Part shown: positions 59,721 to 64,000 of the stretch, piece after piece | How the letters are laid out: each line of letters starts with the position of its first letter | Position numbering within the stretch: position 1 is the first letter of the stretch | Source: Thiotrichaceae bacterium | GTDB taxonomy: Bacteria; Pseudomonadota; Gammaproteobacteria; SZUA-140 | Direction of reading: 5' to 3' | Length of the DNA stretch: 64,000 nucleotides | Assembly (NCBI GenBank): GCA_002401765.2 | Contig: NVTY02000035.1 | Location: forward strand, 1-64,000 | Program-made: the position numbers and the translations under genes | The notes under the pieces: generated by a model | What the model saw: the letters and a program-made list of their open reading frames with translations, nothing else | Databases searched by the model: none | Told to the model about the DNA's origin: nothing

Positions 59721-59759
59721 GCTCTCATCGGGTGATGATGAACAGTTTAGCCTATTTGA

Positions 59760-59804
59760 GGCTCATTTCATGTTAGAAATACGCCTAGGTTCAGGCTCAT
59801 TTCA
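59760..59804. repeat. direct repeat AGGCTCATTTCAT
   Basis: Two identical 13-base copies lie 32 bases apart next to the transposase N-terminal fragment. Multiple short direct repeats at an end are a feature of several integrase-core elements, so this is probably the end of the lost element. Confidence 0.5.
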
Positions 59805-59902
59805 TATTGGACAAGGCTCCCTCAATATGCCAATCTCGAGCAGCAACGTACACTTATCAAAATAATTAAAGAGGACAGAAAAAATATGGAGGATTGGCTA
59901 AG

Positions 59903-61387
59903 GTGTTTAAAATTCACCTTTCTCTCCTATGTTATTGTCCACAGATAATGGGCAGGCCAGAGGATATAGATTGTAAGATACGGGCATTTCGCTCGAATAT
60001 TTCAACCCAGCACAAACGAACAAGCGTTGCACTCCTGTTCAGCCTTGCTCTGTTTTTATGCCTGAATCCAACTACCGCTGTCGCCTCAGAATGGGTTTAC
60101 ACGATGAAAACCGGCGACAACTTGTGGAATTTAAGTATAGAACACATGGGCAACATTGATAATTGGCAAAAACTTCAACAGCTGAACAATGTTATCGACC
60201 CCAAGCACATCCCCCCTGGCACAGAGATACGTTTCCCACTTGCCTGGCTCAAAATCAAACCAACGACGGTGCGTATCCTTGAACTGACAGGAGAAGTAAG
60301 CGCGACATCGTCACAGAGTGGCAACGCTATTTTACTGAAACCCGGCACGACTCTGACTGCGGGTGACGAAATTCATACCGGATCCAACGGCAATGTACTG
60401 CTGGAATTTCTCGACCACTCACGGCTACTGCTACAAAAAAACAGCCGCCTAATTTTTGACACGCTGAATATCTATAGCAGTACCAATGCCATCGATGTTC
60501 GTGTACGCCTGCCTCATGGGCGTATCGAAACAGAAATTAACCCCGCGCAAAAAAATGGCACACGCTTTGAAATTCACACACCAGCGGCGATCACTGGCGT
60601 TCGTGGCACCATGTTCCGAGTTGCCATGGAGAGTCATCAAAAAATTGGCAGAACAGAAGTAACCCGTGGCAAAGTCGCCGTTAACGGCGCAACAGGAGGT
60701 GCCGTCGAACTCCTCGCCAACTTTGGCACAGTGATCGCTGTGGGGCAGCCACCATCAGCACCCAGATTGCTGCTGCCTCCACCCGATTTATCACGGTTGC
60801 CAGATCAAACGGGGCTCTTTCCGCTGATTTTTGACTGGCAAGCAGTTGATGGCGCCCAGTCTTACCGCGTCCAGATCAGCCATGCCACCGCGGCAGGTGC
60901 CCTGCTGGTCGATGAAACGGCATTGACAACGCCGCAGCTACCCCCCGTTGAACTCCCTGATGGTGATTACCTGATACGAGTGCGGGCGATCGATGCCGAC
61001 GGACTTGAGGGTGTAAATGCTGCACATAAATTTTCGCTGGTGGTACCGATTGAACCACCGCTGCTGCTGATGCCACAGCGCGATGCCAATATGCACAAGC
61101 AACCGCCAAATTTTCGCTGGAAAATGGCAAAAAATGCCACCACCTATCATTTCCAGCTGTCAACCAGCAGTGACTTTTCTGCGCTACTCATCGACATGCC
61201 GAACTATCAAAAAAATTCCCTGGGGAGCCAACAGAAGTTTGAGCCTGGAGAATACTACTGGCGTGTCGCCAGCCGTACTGCATTCGGCAAACAGAGCCCA
61301 TTCAGCCCCGCACAGCGATTCAGCCTGCAACCCGAATCCGGTATGGGGTGGATGTTATTCTTTTTTCCACTAGTACTACTGCTATGA
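59903..61387 (+). CDS. LysM-FecR domain protein
   Basis: The protein has a long N-terminal region before a signal segment (VALLFSLALFLCLNPTTAVA), a LysM domain (YTMKTGDNLWNLSIEHMGN), a FecR domain (LTAGDEIHTGSNGNVLLEFL, PAAITGVRGTMFRVAM), two FnIII-like repeats and a hydrophobic C terminus (GWMLFFFPLVLLL). It would bind peptidoglycan and sit in the envelope. I choose GTG 59903, ten bases after GGAGG; ATG 59948 has no ribosome site. Its stop overlaps the next start by 4 bp (ATGA), so it is coupled to the cyclic-di-GMP protein. Confidence 0.8.
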   Translation: MFKIHLSLLCYCPQIMGRPEDIDCKIRAFRSNISTQHKRTSVALLFSLALFLCLNPTTAVASEWVYTMKTGDNLWNLSIEHMGNIDNWQKLQQLNNVIDPKHIPPGTEIRFPLAWLKIKPTTVRILELTGEVSATSSQSGNAILLKPGTTLTAGDEIHTGSNGNVLLEFLDHSRLLLQKNSRLIFDTLNIYSSTNAIDVRVRLPHGRIETEINPAQKNGTRFEIHTPAAITGVRGTMFRVAMESHQKIGRTEVTRGKVAVNGATGGAVELLANFGTVIAVGQPPSAPRLLLPPPDLSRLPDQTGLFPLIFDWQAVDGAQSYRVQISHATAAGALLVDETALTTPQLPPVELPDGDYLIRVRAIDADGLEGVNAAHKFSLVVPIEPPLLLMPQRDANMHKQPPNFRWKMAKNATTYHFQLSTSSDFSALLIDMPNYQKNSLGSQQKFEPGEYYWRVASRTAFGKQSPFSPAQRFSLQPESGMGWMLFFFPLVLLL

Positions 61388-64000
61388 CAGCCGATTCTGA
61401 ATCACGAAGGCGGGTCGAAAAAACGCTTATCTCGCTGGGGCTAATCGCGCTCTCACTCATGCTGGTCTATACACAATGGCTGCAAAAATGGGATCATGTT
61501 ATTTATGACACTCACCTGAAACAGTGGTCTCATCCTGCGCCAGACGACATCGTCATTATCGCTATCGACAAACAGAGCTTGGCAAAATTTGGCCGCTGGC
61601 CCTGGTCGCGCCAGGTTCACGCCAAGCTAATCGACATTCTTCGCCAGGCAGGCAGCAAGGCTGTCGCCCTGAATATTATTTTTTCGGAATCTGATCAAAC
61701 AGACCACCTGGCGGACACCATGCTGGCAGATGCCCTGCGACGGCACGGCCATGTGGTGCTTCCTGTGCTGCCGGAACAGGATCAACTCCACGCTAAACTG
61801 ACAGAATCCCGGCCTATCCCAATGTTGGCGGCGGCTGCACGTCTCGGCCATGTCGACATAGAGCTGGATCAGGATGGCGTCAACCGCTACATCTTTCTCA
61901 AAGCCGGTTTAGGCAGTGCAAAATGGCCTCAGCTTGCACTCGCTATGTTAGAACTAGAAGGTTTTGACATCACACCATTGCTTGATACTCAAGAAGCAAA
62001 TGCCAACCTCAATCCCGCTTTAGTGGATACCTGGGTGCGCGACCATGGCGCGCTGCTGCCTTATGCTGGCCCTCCCGGCCATTTCCTACGGGTTTCATAT
62101 GCCGATGTCCTATTTGGCAATGTTCCAGCGGAGACCTTCCGCAACAAGTTTGTGCTGGTCGGCGCCACCGCCGCCGGGCTGGGTGATGCCCTGCCAACAC
62201 CGCTCTCCGGCTTCGGCCAGGCAATGCCAGGGGTGGAGATTCAAGCCAACATCCTTGACAGCCTGCGTCGTGATCGGCTCGTACAGCCGCTAGGCCTGGC
62301 CTGGCAACTGCTGTTAACAGGCTTGCTGGTGCTCTCCAGCCTGCTGTTGTATACACGCCTTTCCCCCGGTGGTTCACTGCTGGTGACCGTTTGCCTGCTA
62401 ACCCTGCCAGTGGTTTGTAGCATTGCGCTATTGCGAGGCCAGTACTTATGGTTCCCCCCTTCCGCCGCCTTGCTCGGCCTCGCCCTCTGCTACCCTTTAT
62501 GGAGTTGGCGTCGCCTGGTGGCAGCGACACATTCACTGTTAGCGCAAAAAGAGCGGGCGCAGGTCACGCTGCACTCCATTGCTGACGCGGTGATTGCCAC
62601 CGATGCCCAGGGCATTGTGGAGTACATCAACCCGGCCGCAGAAACGCTCACGGGATGGCTGGGCAAGCAGGCTCAGGGGCGCGCTATCAATACACTGTTC
62701 CATGTGGTCAACGAGCAGAACCGTGAAGATATCACCGACCCAGTTTCACGCTGCCTTCAGACGGGGCGCAGCATTACTTACCCTGATCACAGCGCGGTGC
62801 TTAGCCGTAACGGCCGTGTGGAACGCGCCATTCGTGCCTCTGCATCGCCTATCCGCAACCAAAAGGGTGATGTGCTGGGCGCTGTAATTGTCTTCAGCGA
62901 TGTCACCGAAACACGTCGCATGGCGCAACAAATGGCCTACCAGGCCACTCATGACGCACTCACCGAACTGCCCAACCGGATTTTACTTCAGGTGCAATTG
63001 CAGGGGGCAGTCGAGCGTGCGATCCGTAGCGGATTACAGCTTGTGTTGTTGTTTGTTGATCTTGATCGTTTTAAGTCCATCAATGACGCCTTCGGTCATA
63101 CTATCGGAGATTCCCTGTTAAAGGCTGCCGGAATACGACTCAAGAATAGCAGCCGCAAAATTGATATGGTCGCCCGCATCGGCGGCGATGAATTCGTTAT
63201 CGTGCTGGAAAATATCCACTACGAAGCACAGGTAACCGCTATCGCCACCAAAGTGCGCAAGGCACTGGAGAAGCCCTACATGATTGAAGCGCGGGAATGT
63301 TTCATCACCGCCAGCATCGGCATCAGCCTGTTCCCTAAAGATGGCCAGGATGCAGAAGCCTTATTAAAAAATGCCGATGCTGCCATGTATAGAGCCAAAG
63401 AAAAAGGGCGAAATAACGCGCAATATTATTCTGAGGAGATGAACATTCACTCCAGGGAACGGTTACTTCTGGAACATGAACTGCGGCATGCCATGGAACG
63501 TAACCAACTGGTATTACATTACCAGCCCCAGGTGGATCTCAAAACAGGAAAAGTGCTCGGCGTTGAGGCGCTGTTGCGGTGGCGGCACCCCAAGCTCGGC
63601 CTTATTGCACCCTCGGAATTCATCTCTCTTGCCGAAGAGACAGGGCTCATTATTGCCATTGGCCAGTGGGTCATGCAAACGGCAACCGCGCAAGCCAAAG
63701 CTTGGCAAGCCGAGGGGCTAGCGCCGCTGCGAATGGCAATTAACCTCTCGCCTCGCCAGTTCGTAGAACAAGGGATAATAGGCATGATTGCCAATATTCT
63801 GGAGCGGTGTGGGTTAGCACCCCGCTACCTGGAGCTAGAGATTACGGAAAATCTCATCATGAAAAACATGGAAAATACCGTTGCCACCCTTGAGGTGCTG
63901 AAGGCGATGGGAGTGCAACTGGCCATTGATGATTTTGGTACCGGCTACTCCTCATTAAGCTATCTAAAACGCTTCCCGATAGACCGTCTAAAAATTGACC
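61384..64000 (+). CDS. CHASE2-PAS-GGDEF-EAL cyclic-di-GMP protein (partial)
   Basis: The frame is open from the ATG at 61384 to the window end (872 codons). In order: a membrane helix, an extracytoplasmic CHASE2 domain (DIVIIAIDKQSLAKFGRWPW, FVLVGATAAGLGDALPTPL), three membrane helices near residues 300-380, a PAS domain (VIATDAQGIVEYINPAAETL), GGDEF with intact IGGDEF, and EAL with intact GVEALLRW and DDFGTGYSSL. Both cyclase and phosphodiesterase look functional. The last part of EAL lies beyond the window. It is translationally coupled to the FecR protein, which could feed it an envelope signal. Confidence 0.93.
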   Translation, partial: MTADSESRRRVEKTLISLGLIALSLMLVYTQWLQKWDHVIYDTHLKQWSHPAPDDIVIIAIDKQSLAKFGRWPWSRQVHAKLIDILRQAGSKAVALNIIFSESDQTDHLADTMLADALRRHGHVVLPVLPEQDQLHAKLTESRPIPMLAAAARLGHVDIELDQDGVNRYIFLKAGLGSAKWPQLALAMLELEGFDITPLLDTQEANANLNPALVDTWVRDHGALLPYAGPPGHFLRVSYADVLFGNVPAETFRNKFVLVGATAAGLGDALPTPLSGFGQAMPGVEIQANILDSLRRDRLVQPLGLAWQLLLTGLLVLSSLLLYTRLSPGGSLLVTVCLLTLPVVCSIALLRGQYLWFPPSAALLGLALCYPLWSWRRLVAATHSLLAQKERAQVTLHSIADAVIATDAQGIVEYINPAAETLTGWLGKQAQGRAINTLFHVVNEQNREDITDPVSRCLQTGRSITYPDHSAVLSRNGRVERAIRASASPIRNQKGDVLGAVIVFSDVTETRRMAQQMAYQATHDALTELPNRILLQVQLQGAVERAIRSGLQLVLLFVDLDRFKSINDAFGHTIGDSLLKAAGIRLKNSSRKIDMVARIGGDEFVIVLENIHYEAQVTAIATKVRKALEKPYMIEARECFITASIGISLFPKDGQDAEALLKNADAAMYRAKEKGRNNAQYYSEEMNIHSRERLLLEHELRHAMERNQLVLHYQPQVDLKTGKVLGVEALLRWRHPKLGLIAPSEFISLAEETGLIIAIGQWVMQTATAQAKAWQAEGLAPLRMAINLSPRQFVEQGIIGMIANILERCGLAPRYLELEITENLIMKNMENTVATLEVLKAMGVQLAIDDFGTGYSSLSYLKRFPIDRLKID

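Overview
The window is a chromosomal segment of a gammaproteobacterium of roughly 50% GC. The evidence is the conserved order mnmG-rsmG-parA-parB-atpI-atpBEFHAGDC-glmU-glmS, all on the minus strand, together with glrK-qseG-glrR, prlC, gorA and uvrD of gammaproteobacterial type. Nothing in the sequence fixes genus or species.

Layout. 1-3.4 kb is the end of an integrated element: a HigB/HigA toxin-antitoxin pair and a tyrosine integrase that abuts the 3' end of a tRNA-Arg(CCG). 3.4-20.6 kb is the core housekeeping block: a sugar kinase, a MipA/OmpV outer-membrane protein, glmS and glmU, the complete F-type ATP synthase operon, parAB, rsmG and mnmG. 20.7-22.4 kb holds a two-gene module of a HIRAN-domain protein and a HipA-type kinase core. 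22.5-26.8 kb contains small conserved genes (DUF2288, DUF4399, S4 RNA-binding, a His-rich Spy/CpxP-like protein), hisC, a glutathione S-transferase-like gene and a gamma carbonic anhydrase. 26.9-29.3 kb is decaying DNA: an IS5-type transposase remnant, an unknown HTH-like protein, a stem-loop-rich gap and two damaged tandem Crp/Fnr regulators. 29.4-38.8 kb is again ordinary: gorA, prlC, a chemotaxis receptor, a CvfB-like protein, a KdsC-type phosphatase and unknown genes.

38.8-50.3 kb is an accessory island. Its left part is debris (a darG fragment, IS66 and IS3 transposase fragments, a lone IS200/IS605-type end) with a small lipoprotein and a V8-like protease split from its signal/pro region. 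Its right part is a compact minus-strand defence cassette: Fic protein, type III Mod, DUF559 nuclease, type III Res, RhuM protein and a full DarG antitoxin with no DarT toxin beside it. Both island edges, and one internal site, carry copies of the same boundary sequence (3' end of the 274-aa gene plus the dctP 3' end), so the island appears to have split a formerly convergent gene pair by a duplicating rearrangement.

50.4-64 kb is mostly core: an orphan TRAP binding protein (dctP), uvrD, a pentapeptide-repeat protein, an EF-hand protein, a retropepsin-like protease, the glrK-qseG-glrR two-component operon, a ketohexokinase-like pseudogene next to a transposase fragment, and a plus-strand pair of a LysM-FecR protein and a CHASE2-PAS-GGDEF-EAL protein that runs off the window.

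The two places most likely to hold something new are the HIRAN/HipA-like kinase pair (20750-22367) and the Fic-Mod-DUF559-Res-RhuM-DarG cassette (41911-49805).
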